A DNA stretch of 64,000 bases, from positions 496,001 to 560,000 of the forward strand of contig CAVVVF010000001.1 in the NCBI GenBank assembly GCA_963751665.1, in the 5' to 3' direction. The notes beneath the pieces are model-generated. The model was not told the DNA's origin. It saw nothing but the letters and a program-made list of their open reading frames with translations, and did no database searches. Positions 43,307 through 51,112 of this stretch are shown piece by piece; position 1 is the stretch's first letter; every line of letters begins with the position of its first letter. A program made the translations under genes and the position numbers. The stretch is from AC-69 sp963751665. GTDB taxonomy: Bacteria > Actinomycetota > UBA4738 > HRBIN12.

Positions 43307-44367
43307 CGATCCTCCTCGTGGGCGGCCGCCGCGACCGTCCCCCAAGCCGCAATGGCCGTCTCGATGTCTTCGTCGGTGATGTCAACGTGGGTGACCATCC
43401 GGACCTTCCCTGACACGAAGGTCACGCCCACGCCTTGCCCCTTCAGAAGGGCGATGGCCTCGAGGGGCTCCATCCCCACCGCCTCTGTGTCCGCGTAGAC
43501 CATGTTCGTTTCAACGGCCGCCGGATCAAGCGAGCCGGGCAGGGACTCGGCCACGCCCTCGGCCAGCCGGCGGGCCCGGGCGTGGTCCTCGTGGAGGCGC
43601 ATGGGCCCCTCCTCCAGCGCGACGAGGCCGGCCGCGGCCACCACCCCCGCCTGTCGCCAGGCCCCCCCGAACAGGATCTTGATCCTCCTCGCCTCCCGGA
43701 CCATGTCGGCCGGCCCGCAGACGAGCGAGCCGATCGGCGCGCCCAGGCCCTTGGAGACGCAGAACATCATGGTGTCCACCTCGGCGCAGAACTCGGCCAC
43801 GTCGGTTCCACTGGCTGCCGCCGCATTGAAGATCCGCGCCCCGTCCATGTGGACCGGGAGCCCGGCTTCCTGCGCCACCTTGCGGATGGCCCGAAGGTCC
43901 TCCACCGACATCACGGTGCCGCCGGCATGCCCGTGGGTGTTCTCGACCGAGACGAGGTCGACCACCTCGACGTCGTAGGGCTCGTCGGGCTCCAGTGTGT
44001 GTCGGACCTGGTCCGCCGTGAACTGCCCTCTGCCGTCTCCGGCGATGGCCTTGAAGGCGATCCCCGACAGGGCGGCGGCGCTCATCACCTCCGTCGTGGT
44101 CACGTGGGCCCGGGACTCCGCCACGACCAGGTGGCCGGTGCCTCGGAAGTGCAGGCGAAGCGCGATCTGGTTGGCCATGGTCCCCGTCGGCACGTACAGC
44201 GCGGCCTCCTTGCCGGTGACCTCGGCGGCCCGGTCCTGGAGGCGGTTCACCGTGGGGTCGTCGCCGAACCAGTCGTCGCCCACCTCGGCCTCGGCCATGG
44301 CCCTTCGCATGGCCGGGGATGGCGTGGTGACGGTGTCGGAGCGAAGGTCGACCAGGTAGGTGCCCAC
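43303..44367 (-). CDS. ltaE: Low-specificity L-threonine aldolase
   Basis: 354 aa PLP enzyme of the beta-eliminating lyase group, cleaving L-threonine (and allo-threonine) to glycine and acetaldehyde. LRSDTVTTPSPAMRRAMAEAEVGDD at the N-terminus, VPTGTMANQIA, VENTHGHAGGTV, HMDGARIFNAAAA and the PLP lysine in MFCVSKGLGAPIGS are diagnostic. It is translationally coupled to the downstream YedY-like gene by an ATGA overlap, an unusual pairing. Glycine output could feed folate one-carbon metabolism encoded elsewhere in the window (inference). Confidence 0.93.
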   Translation of the reverse strand: MGTYLVDLRSDTVTTPSPAMRRAMAEAEVGDDWFGDDPTVNRLQDRAAEVTGKEAALYVPTGTMANQIALRLHFRGTGHLVVAESRAHVTTTEVMSAAALSGIAFKAIAGDGRGQFTADQVRHTLEPDEPYDVEVVDLVSVENTHGHAGGTVMSVEDLRAIRKVAQEAGLPVHMDGARIFNAAAASGTDVAEFCAEVDTMMFCVSKGLGAPIGSLVCGPADMVREARRIKILFGGAWRQAGVVAAAGLVALEEGPMRLHEDHARARRLAEGVAESLPGSLDPAAVETNMVYADTEAVGMEPLEAIALLKGQGVGVTFVSGKVRMVTHVDITDEDIETAIAAWGTVAAAAHEEDR

Positions 44368-44392
44368 GGTCCGGTCAGTATATGAGCCCGTC

Positions 44393-45541
44393 TCAGTACA
44401 GGAACATCGGCTTGCCGTCGACGTGCTGGATCTTGGGCCGGTAGTTCTGGACGTCGTAGAGCGCGCCGACGTCGACGCGCTTGACCCCCTGGCGGACCAC
44501 CGCGATCGGTAGGTTCACGTAGTTCCCGTTGCGAAGCGCGACCAGGCGCCCCGCGGTCTCCGCGATCACCAGGTCCGCGGCCATGACCGCGTAGTTGATA
44601 GCCACCATGAGGTCGAGCGAGTCCGGCGTGCCGGATCGCATGAGGTACCCAAGCTGCTGGTAGATGATGCCCTCGCCGGTGATCTGCTTCAGGGCCTGGC
44701 CGGTGATCTGGCCGATGCCCCCCAGCTTTCGGTGCCCGTAGGCGTCCTCGAGCTCCCCCATCACCATGTCGCCACCGACCATGGTGGCGCCCTCGGAGAT
44801 CGTCATCATGGCGTACCGGCTGGGGTTGGCCGACTTGTCCTGCATCAGAAGCTCTGCGAGACGTTCGATGTCGAAGGGGACCTCCGAGATGATGGCCCGG
44901 TCCATGCCGGCCAGGTACGCCGAGACGAGCGAGGTCTCTCCGCTGTAGCGCCCGAACACCTCGACCACGGCCAGGCGCTCGTGCGAGCCCGCGCTGGTCC
45001 GGAGCTGATGGGCGAAGTTCACCGTCCGGGTGATGGCCGTGGAGAACCCGATGCAGTAGTCGGTCCCGTGCACGTCGTTGTCCATGGTCTTGGGGATGGC
45101 GACCACCGGCACGCCCTCGTCGTGGAGGCGGAGCGCGAACGACAGGGTGTCGTCTCCCCCGATGGGGATCATCGCGTCGATCCCCAGAAGTTCCAGAGCC
45201 TTCAGGACGTGTGACGTGTGGTCGCGCGGCTCGTCCTCCGGCCCCTCCGTCCGCAGGAAGGCTGGCTCGTCCTTGGCCTTGACCTTGGCCGGGTTGGTCC
45301 GGGAGGTGTGCAGGAAGGTCCCGCCGGACCGGTCGATGGTCCGCACCACCGCGGGCGTGAGCGGGACCGTGTTGGCCGCCACCGACTGGGGGTCGTCGGG
45401 ATCGCACTCCAGGAGCCCGGCCCATCCCCGCCGGATGCCCACCACCGAGTGCCCGTCCTCCGACGCCCGGTTGGTCACGGCCTTGATGCAGGCGTTCAGC
45501 CCGGGGACGTCGCCGCCGCCGGTGAGCACGCCGACCCTCAT
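44393..45541 (-). CDS. pfp: 6-phosphofructokinase, probably pyrophosphate-dependent
   Basis: 382 aa PfkA-family protein. N-terminal VGVLTGGGDVPGLNACIKA, IPIGGDDTLSFA and AIPKTMDNDVHGTDYCIGF are intact, then VVEVFGRYSGETSL and ISEGATMVGGD. The Asp-Asp of GGDDT at the phosphoryl-donor position and Lys in PKTMDND are the residues known to favour pyrophosphate over ATP, so a reversible PPi-dependent enzyme is predicted. Its start overlaps the stop of the second phosphofructokinase gene by 4 nt; the two read in tandem. Confidence 0.85.
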   Translation of the reverse strand: MRVGVLTGGGDVPGLNACIKAVTNRASEDGHSVVGIRRGWAGLLECDPDDPQSVAANTVPLTPAVVRTIDRSGGTFLHTSRTNPAKVKAKDEPAFLRTEGPEDEPRDHTSHVLKALELLGIDAMIPIGGDDTLSFALRLHDEGVPVVAIPKTMDNDVHGTDYCIGFSTAITRTVNFAHQLRTSAGSHERLAVVEVFGRYSGETSLVSAYLAGMDRAIISEVPFDIERLAELLMQDKSANPSRYAMMTISEGATMVGGDMVMGELEDAYGHRKLGGIGQITGQALKQITGEGIIYQQLGYLMRSGTPDSLDLMVAINYAVMAADLVIAETAGRLVALRNGNYVNLPIAVVRQGVKRVDVGALYDVQNYRPKIQHVDGKPMFLY

Positions 45542-46569
45542 CCGAAGAACACCTCGGCCATCCGGTACAGCGCGTCCGGCACCCGCCGGACCTCGGCGAT
45601 GGCCTCCTTCAGCGGCACGGTGGTGATGTCGTTCCCCCTGGCCGCCACCATCGTCCCCCACTCCCCCCGTGCCGCCGCGTCCACGGCGGCGATGCCGAAC
45701 CGGGTGGCCAGGATGCGGTCGTTCGCCACCGGGGTGCCGCCCCGCTGGACGTGGCCGAGGACGGTGACCCGCGTCTCGAACCCGGTCATCTGCTCGATCT
45801 CCGGGCGCGAGCACGGCGGCGATGCCGCCGAACCGGGGGAATCCCCGCTCGTCCACCGGGTACTCGGGAAGGGTCAGCGTGCCGGCCTTGGGGACCGCTC
45901 CCTCGGCCACCACGACGATGGAGAACGATCGTCCCCGCGAGTGCCGCCGCCGCAGGTGCGCGGTGACCTCCTCGAGGTCGAAGGGCTGCTCGGGGATGAG
46001 GATGGCGTCCGCCCCGCCGGCCATGCCCGCGTACAGGGCGATCCAGCCGGCGCTCCGGCCCATCACCTCCACCAGCATCACCCGGTTGTGGCTCTCCGCG
46101 GTGCTGTGCAGCCGGTCGATGGCGTCGGTGGCGATCTGCACGGCGGTATGGAACCCGAAGCAGTAGTCGGTGCCGGAGAGGTCGTTGTCGATGGTCTTGG
46201 GGATCCCGATGACCGGCAGCATCGTCCTCGGTCATGCTGGCCGCCGCCCCGAGCGTCCCCTCCCCGCCGATGGCGATCAGGCCCTCGATCTCGAGCTCCT
46301 CGAACGTGGCCCGGACGCGGTCGATGCCGCCCTCGTGGTACGGGTTGGCCCCGGAGCTCCCGAGGATGGTTCCCCCCCGGTGCAGGATGCCTCGCACCGA
46401 TTCGGTCGTGAGCTCGCAGGACCTCCCGGTCCATCACTCCGCGCCAGCCGTTCCGAAAGCCCACGACCTCCCACCCCAGGCCCCCGATGGCCCTTCGGAC
46501 CACGGCCCGGATGGCCCCGTTCAGCCCCGGGCAGTCCCCGCCGCCGGTCAGGACACCTATGCGCTTCAT
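45538..46569 (-). CDS. pfkA: 6-phosphofructokinase, probably ATP-dependent, three single-base frameshifts
   Basis: Predicted 342 aa after removing single extra bases near 46416, 46223 and 45802; no stop codon is lost and the length then fits the family. Motifs: IGVLTGGGDCPGLNGAIRAV at the start, LIAIGGEGTLGAA (Gly at the donor position, favouring ATP), IGIPKTIDNDLSGTDYCFGF, VEVMGRSAGWIAL and LGHVQRGGTP. It directly precedes the pyrophosphate-type gene and overlaps it as ATGA. Three shifts within about 620 nt make sequence error the likely cause; a real pseudogene is the alternative. Confidence 0.85.
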
Positions 46570-46682
46570 CGAAACGGCTCCCTGGACGGACGGCCGGAGG
46601 TAGTTGCCATGGCGGTCCGACCGATTCTACGCTGGGGCCCTCGTGCGCCCGTCATGGAGGGGGCGGACGAGGCGGGGGAAGC

Positions 46683-47738
46683 ATGCGAACGAGGGGCTCC
46701 GCCCTGATCGTCGCGCTTGCGGCCATCCTGGTCTCGGCGCCGGCCGCTGCATCCCCGACCGGACAACAGCTCTCGCAGGCTCGTGCGGACCGGGAGGCCA
46801 AGCTCTCCACGCTGGCCCAGCTCCGCGACCAACTACAAGCTCTGAGCGTTCGCTACTCGGCCCTGGAACGGGAGGCCGGCAGGGCCTCCCTCCGCCTGGT
46901 GGAGGCGACCCGGGCGGCCCGGGCGGCAAGGGTCGACGTGGCGGCGGCACAGGCCCTTCTCGACCGCCATGCCAGGACCATCTACGAGGTCGGCCCGAGC
47001 GGCGTCCTCGAAGCGCTGCTGTCGGCGGAGACCTTCGCCGACGTGGCCGCGGCCAACGAGTACTCGGCCCGGGCTCTTGGGGCCGACGCCGACGCGGTGC
47101 AGGCCAAGGAGTCGGCCCAGGCCGTCCTGGACGTGAAGCGAGCCGCTGCGGCACGGATGCGGCAGCGGCTCGCCCCGAAGCAGATCGCGCTGGCTTCGAT
47201 CCTGGCCGAGATGCGGAGCAAGGTTGCCGAGGCACGGCGCCTGGCCGACCAGGCCGGGCTGGCCGTGGCCTCGCTGGAGAGCCAGCAGGCGGCCATCGCG
47301 AACGCTTCGCAGCGCGAGGTGGGCAGGGACCTGGTGGTGGGCGGAGCGGTGGGCAAGGACCAGTCCAAGCTCCTCGCGCTCCTCGGCCCCACCGGCGGGC
47401 GCACCTGCGAGATCCCGGAGGGCCTGCGGGACACGGGCAAGAGCTTCTCCGGCCCGGCCACGTGGTACGGGTGGGAGTTCGCCGGCCAGGGTACGTCGAG
47501 CGGGGCCATCTTCGACCCCCGCCTGTTCACCGCAGCCAACCGATGGTTGCCGTTCGGGTCCTTCGTCAGGGTCCGCTACGGCGGCAAGTGTGCGATCGTG
47601 CTCATCAACGATCGGGGGCCCTTCGGCGACCTGCATCGGGTGCTCGACCTGTCGATGGCCGCGGCGAGCTACCTCGGGGTCGGGGTGTCGCCGGTGCGGG
47701 CGGACGTCCTGGTTCCGGTAGGCGGCATCCCAGGCTGA
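46683..47738 (+). CDS. RlpA-like double-psi beta-barrel protein with N-terminal coiled coil, secreted
   Basis: 351 aa. A signal peptide (hydrophobic LIVALAAILVSAPAAAS) is followed by a long predicted coiled coil (about residues 25-225, rich in Ala, Arg, Glu, with leucine-repeat spacing) and a C-terminal RlpA-type domain. GPATWYGWEFAGQGTSSG and VLINDRGPFGDLHRVLDLSMAAASYLG contain the conserved glycine-Asp motif. RlpA proteins are septal lytic transglycosylases acting on denuded glycans, or sugar-binding; the coiled coil resembles PcsB/FtsX-partner hydrolases. Catalytic activity is likely but not certain. No SPOR domain. Confidence 0.82.
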   Translation: MRTRGSALIVALAAILVSAPAAASPTGQQLSQARADREAKLSTLAQLRDQLQALSVRYSALEREAGRASLRLVEATRAARAARVDVAAAQALLDRHARTIYEVGPSGVLEALLSAETFADVAAANEYSARALGADADAVQAKESAQAVLDVKRAAAARMRQRLAPKQIALASILAEMRSKVAEARRLADQAGLAVASLESQQAAIANASQREVGRDLVVGGAVGKDQSKLLALLGPTGGRTCEIPEGLRDTGKSFSGPATWYGWEFAGQGTSSGAIFDPRLFTAANRWLPFGSFVRVRYGGKCAIVLINDRGPFGDLHRVLDLSMAAASYLGVGVSPVRADVLVPVGGIPG

Positions 47739-47776
47739 GCCGGCTAGGGCGGCGCCGATGGGTACAGTTGAGGTCT

Positions 47777-47914
47777 ATGTTGGCGGCCTGGGGATTCCTG
47801 GAGTGGTTCTTCGCCCTCGCGCTGCTCGGGTTGAGCGGTGCCGTGGGTCTGGCCTTCCTGTACATCGTGGCCCAGTTGTTCCTGAACCCCGGCCGCAAGC
47901 CCAAACGCACCTGA
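47777..47914 (+). CDS. 45-aa single-pass membrane protein downstream of RlpA-like gene
   Basis: A short frame starting MLAAWGFLEWFFALALLGL, with one 25-residue hydrophobic helix and a basic tail ending KPKRT. A GAGG ribosome binding site lies 5 nt upstream, and the gene sits 38 nt after the RlpA-like stop in the same direction. No family was recognised. Membrane-tail features and position suggest it is real; a role with the RlpA-like protein is speculation. Confidence 0.55.
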   Translation: MLAAWGFLEWFFALALLGLSGAVGLAFLYIVAQLFLNPGRKPKRT

Positions 47915-47948
47915 TCCAGGCGTGAGCGGCCCGCGGTCGCTGTAGCGC

Positions 47949-48656
47949 TCAGCCGGCTGCTGGCGAGTCCTCGGGCTCGGGCAGCCTGAGCTCAGCCACG
48001 ACCGGTAGGTGATCGGAGGCCAGCCTGGCGTCGGGCCCGGGTGGCACGATCACGCGCAGGGCCCCGACACCTTCCGATACGAACAGGAAATCGATCCTCG
48101 CCGTGGGGTCGCTCGCCGGGAACGTCTCCCCCGAGACGTCCCCGCCCAGAAGCCAAGCGTCCCAGTACCGCTTGGCCAGGAAGGCCACGGCCTTTCCGTC
48201 GGGGAGCTCGTTGAAGTCCCCTGCGATCAGCACGGGGCCCGACAGCCCCCGGGCCAGGTCGGAGAGCTCCTCGACACTGTGGATCCGCTCGAGCGGATGG
48301 AGCCCGAGGTGCACCGCGATGGCCCACATCCGGAACCCTGACCGGCCGACCTGGGCGATCAGGGCGCCCCGCGGATACAGACGACGCCGGACGTCTTTGA
48401 ACCGGTGCAGGCGGCGCGACACGATCCGCCACGGCGGCTTCACGAGCACGGCGTTCTTCACCCTCCGGCGGAGGGGAGACCATGGATCGCCGGCCACGTC
48501 CATGCCCATGGCACGGGCGAATCGGCGGAGCCGGCGACGGCTCCCGGTCTCGTTCAACACCACCAGGTCGGGCCGGAAGTGGCCCACCAGCCGGACCACG
48601 CGGTCCGATCCGTCCCGAAACCCCCGGACGTTGTAGACGACCACACGGAGCTGCAC
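47949..48656 (-). CDS. Endonuclease/exonuclease/phosphatase (EEP) family protein
   Basis: 235 aa cytosolic protein, GTG start. EEP-fold hallmarks: VVVYNVRGFRDG at the start, VVLNETGS (metal-binding Glu), LIAGDFNELPDG (catalytic GDFN), DPTARIDFLFVS and ASDHLPVVAEL (catalytic His). Members are nucleases or phosphodiesterases; the substrate cannot be named. It is convergent with the small membrane protein gene and lies 31 nt upstream of arcC on the same strand. Confidence 0.85.
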   Translation of the reverse strand: MQLRVVVYNVRGFRDGSDRVVRLVGHFRPDLVVLNETGSRRRLRRFARAMGMDVAGDPWSPLRRRVKNAVLVKPPWRIVSRRLHRFKDVRRRLYPRGALIAQVGRSGFRMWAIAVHLGLHPLERIHSVEELSDLARGLSGPVLIAGDFNELPDGKAVAFLAKRYWDAWLLGGDVSGETFPASDPTARIDFLFVSEGVGALRVIVPPGPDARLASDHLPVVAELRLPEPEDSPAAG

Positions 48657-48687
48657 GGGGGGAGCCTATCCCGAGGCCCGGCCGCGC

Positions 48688-49626
48688 CTAGGGAACGATC
48701 ACCGTCCCGGCCCGGCCGGCCAGGGCGTCGGACGCGTCCTCGAGGTCGCCGATGAACGCCCGGCGGCCCTGCTCGGCGTCGACGAACTCGATGGCGGCCT
48801 GGACCTTGGGGCCCATGGACCCGGACTTGAACTCGCCCGCCTCCAGGAGCTGCCCGGCCTGTGCCACGGTGAGCCGTTCGATGGGTTCCGCGTGATCGGT
48901 CCCGAAACCCTTCACCGCGTTCTTCACGTCGGTCAGGATCAGGAGGACGGAGGCCTCGACGTCCCGGGCCAAGATGGCCGCGGCCAGATCCTTGTCCACC
49001 ACGCCCTCCACCCCCACCAGCCGGGGGCCCTCCTCGATCACCGGGACGCCGCCGCCGCCGGAGGCGATCACGATGACCCCGTCCGCCACGAGGGTGCGGA
49101 TCACTGGGGCCTCCACGATCGAGTACGGCGCGGGGGAGGGCACGACCCGCCGCCATCCCCCGTGGGAGTCGGGGCGCATCACGTAGCCCCGCTCGGCCTC
49201 GAGCTTCTTGGCCTCGTCCTCCTCGTAGAAGGGTCCGATCGGCTTGGTGGGGTTGCCGAAGGCCGGGTCGTCGGCCCGGACCCGCGTGAGCGTGAGGACG
49301 GTGGCCACCGGCCGCTCCATCCCCCGTTCGTAGAACACGTCGCCGATCGTGACCTGGAGCAGGTAGCCGATCTGGCCCTGGCTCTCCGCCCCGCAGACGT
49401 CGAGCGGCATGGGATGGACCCACCCCCGGGCCGACTCCTGCTGGAGGAGGATCCGTCCGACTTGGGGCCCGTTGCCGTGGGTCACGACGACCTCCCACCC
49501 GGCGGTTGCGATGTCCGCGACCTTCTCGGCCGCCCGACGGGCCGAGTTGTACGCGTTCTCGAAGGTGTCCTCCTCGCCCCGGCGGAGCAGCGCGTTCCCG
49601 CCGAGGGCGATGACCACGCGTTCCAT
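48688..49626 (-). CDS. arcC: Carbamate kinase
   Basis: 312 aa amino-acid-kinase fold enzyme. It interconverts carbamoyl phosphate + ADP and carbamate + ATP, usually in arginine fermentation or purine/allantoin breakdown. Motifs: VVIALGGNALLRRGE, VTHGNGPQVG, MPLDVCGAESQGQIGY, IASGGGGVPVIE, GVVDKDLAAA and SGSMGPKVQAAIEFV. No arcA or arcB is nearby; instead it lies 28 nt downstream of a cyclic-2,3-diphosphoglycerate synthetase-like gene, an association seen in other genomes (inference from memory). Confidence 0.93.
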   Translation of the reverse strand: MERVVIALGGNALLRRGEEDTFENAYNSARRAAEKVADIATAGWEVVVTHGNGPQVGRILLQQESARGWVHPMPLDVCGAESQGQIGYLLQVTIGDVFYERGMERPVATVLTLTRVRADDPAFGNPTKPIGPFYEEDEAKKLEAERGYVMRPDSHGGWRRVVPSPAPYSIVEAPVIRTLVADGVIVIASGGGGVPVIEEGPRLVGVEGVVDKDLAAAILARDVEASVLLILTDVKNAVKGFGTDHAEPIERLTVAQAGQLLEAGEFKSGSMGPKVQAAIEFVDAEQGRRAFIGDLEDASDALAGRAGTVIVP

Positions 49627-49654
49627 GGGGAAGGCCTCCTGTCGGGTCGGCGAG

Positions 49655-50966
49655 CTAGAGCACCGGGGCGAGCGCGTCCTCGAGCGTGGGCGAGCCCTCG
49701 AGCACCTCGAGCTCGTAACGCACCCGGACCGCGGGCTTCGTGATGTTGATGAGGTGCCGAAGGTCGATGGGCGACGCGATGACCACGAGGTCCGCATCGA
49801 CCATCTCGATCGTCTTCTCCATCTCCCGAAGCTGGACCTCCGAATAGCCCATGGCCGGCAGCACCGGCCCGACGTCGTACTTGCGGTAGGTCTCCTCCAG
49901 CGTCCCGACGGCGTAGGGCCGGGGGTCGACGATATCGGCCGCGCCGTTCCGCCGGGCGGCCACCACGCCCGCCCCGAACTTCATCCCGCCGTGGGTGAGG
50001 GTGGGCCCGTCCTCCACGACCAGCACGCGCTTGCCGGAAACCTCCTGTCCCCCCTCCACCGTCACCACGCTGTTCGCCTTGACGACCATGGCTCGCGGGT
50101 TGACCCGGCCGATCGAGCCCTCGAGCTCGGCCACCTGCTCGGGGGTGGCGGAGTCCATCTTGTTGATGACCACGACGTCGGCCATCCGAAGGTTGGCCTC
50201 GCCCGGGTGGTACGTCGTCTCGTGACCGGCACGTAGCGGGTCCGCCACCACGAGATGGACGGTCGGCCGGTAGAACGGGCAGGTCGTTGTTCCCCCCATC
50301 CCACAGCAAGACGTCGCACTCGTCCTGGGCCTGCCGCAGGATCTCCCCGTAGTCGACGCCGGCGTACACCACGGTGCCGGCGTTGATGTGCGGCTCGTAC
50401 TCCTCTCGCTCCTCGATCGTCACGTTGGCCCGGTCGAGGTCCTCGAGCGTGGCGAACCGCTGGACCCGCTGGGCCACCAGGTTCCCGTAGGGCATGGGGT
50501 GACGGACGGCGACGACGCGCTTGCCCGCCTTCCGAAGGGTGGCCGCCACGGCGCGGGTGGTCTGGCTCTTACCCGCCCCCGTCCGCACGGCGCACACCGC
50601 GACCACGGGCACGGCGGACTCGAGCATGGTGTCCCCCGGGCCGAGGAGCACGAAGCTCGCGCCCGCGGCCAGGACCTGGCTCGCCTTGTGCATCACGTCC
50701 TCGTGGGAGACGTCCGAGTAGGCGAACACGACGTCGGACACGGCGAGCTCCTTGATCAGCCGGGTGAGCTCACGCTCCTCATAGATGCGGATACCCTTGG
50801 GGTACAGCCGTCCAGCCAGCTCCGCCGGGTAGATCCGATCGTCGATGAACGGGATCTGGGTCGCGGTGAACGCGACCACCTCGTACCGCTTGTCGCCACG
50901 GTAGACGACGTTGAAGTTGTGGAAGTCGCGCCCCGCGGCACCCATGATCAGCACGCGACGCGGCAT
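49655..50966 (-). CDS. Cyclic 2,3-diphosphoglycerate synthetase-like P-loop NTPase, single-base frameshift
   Basis: Predicted 436 aa after removing one extra C near 50277. The N-terminal part starts VLIMGAAGRDFHNFNVVYRG, then a Walker-A-like VCAVRTGAGKSQTTRAVAA (about residues 130-148). After the shift: RPTVHLVVADPLRAGHE, VVVINKMDSAT (GTPase-like NKxD) and VEDGPTLTHGGMKFGAG. These match the archaeal cyclic-2,3-DPG synthetase family; many bacterial members have unknown substrates, and the product is not proven here. Acts just upstream of arcC. Confidence 0.8.
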
Positions 50967-51112
50967 CCAGGGTCCTTTCCAACGGGTCCGACGAGGTGTG
51001 ATACGCGGGGCGGAAGCGGCCCGCTCTTCGCCACGAGCCTACCGCACGAACGCCCGGGATTCCATCCGCCGCAAGGGGTTCCGACTCCGCCGGACGGCCT
51101 CTGCCTGGGGGA

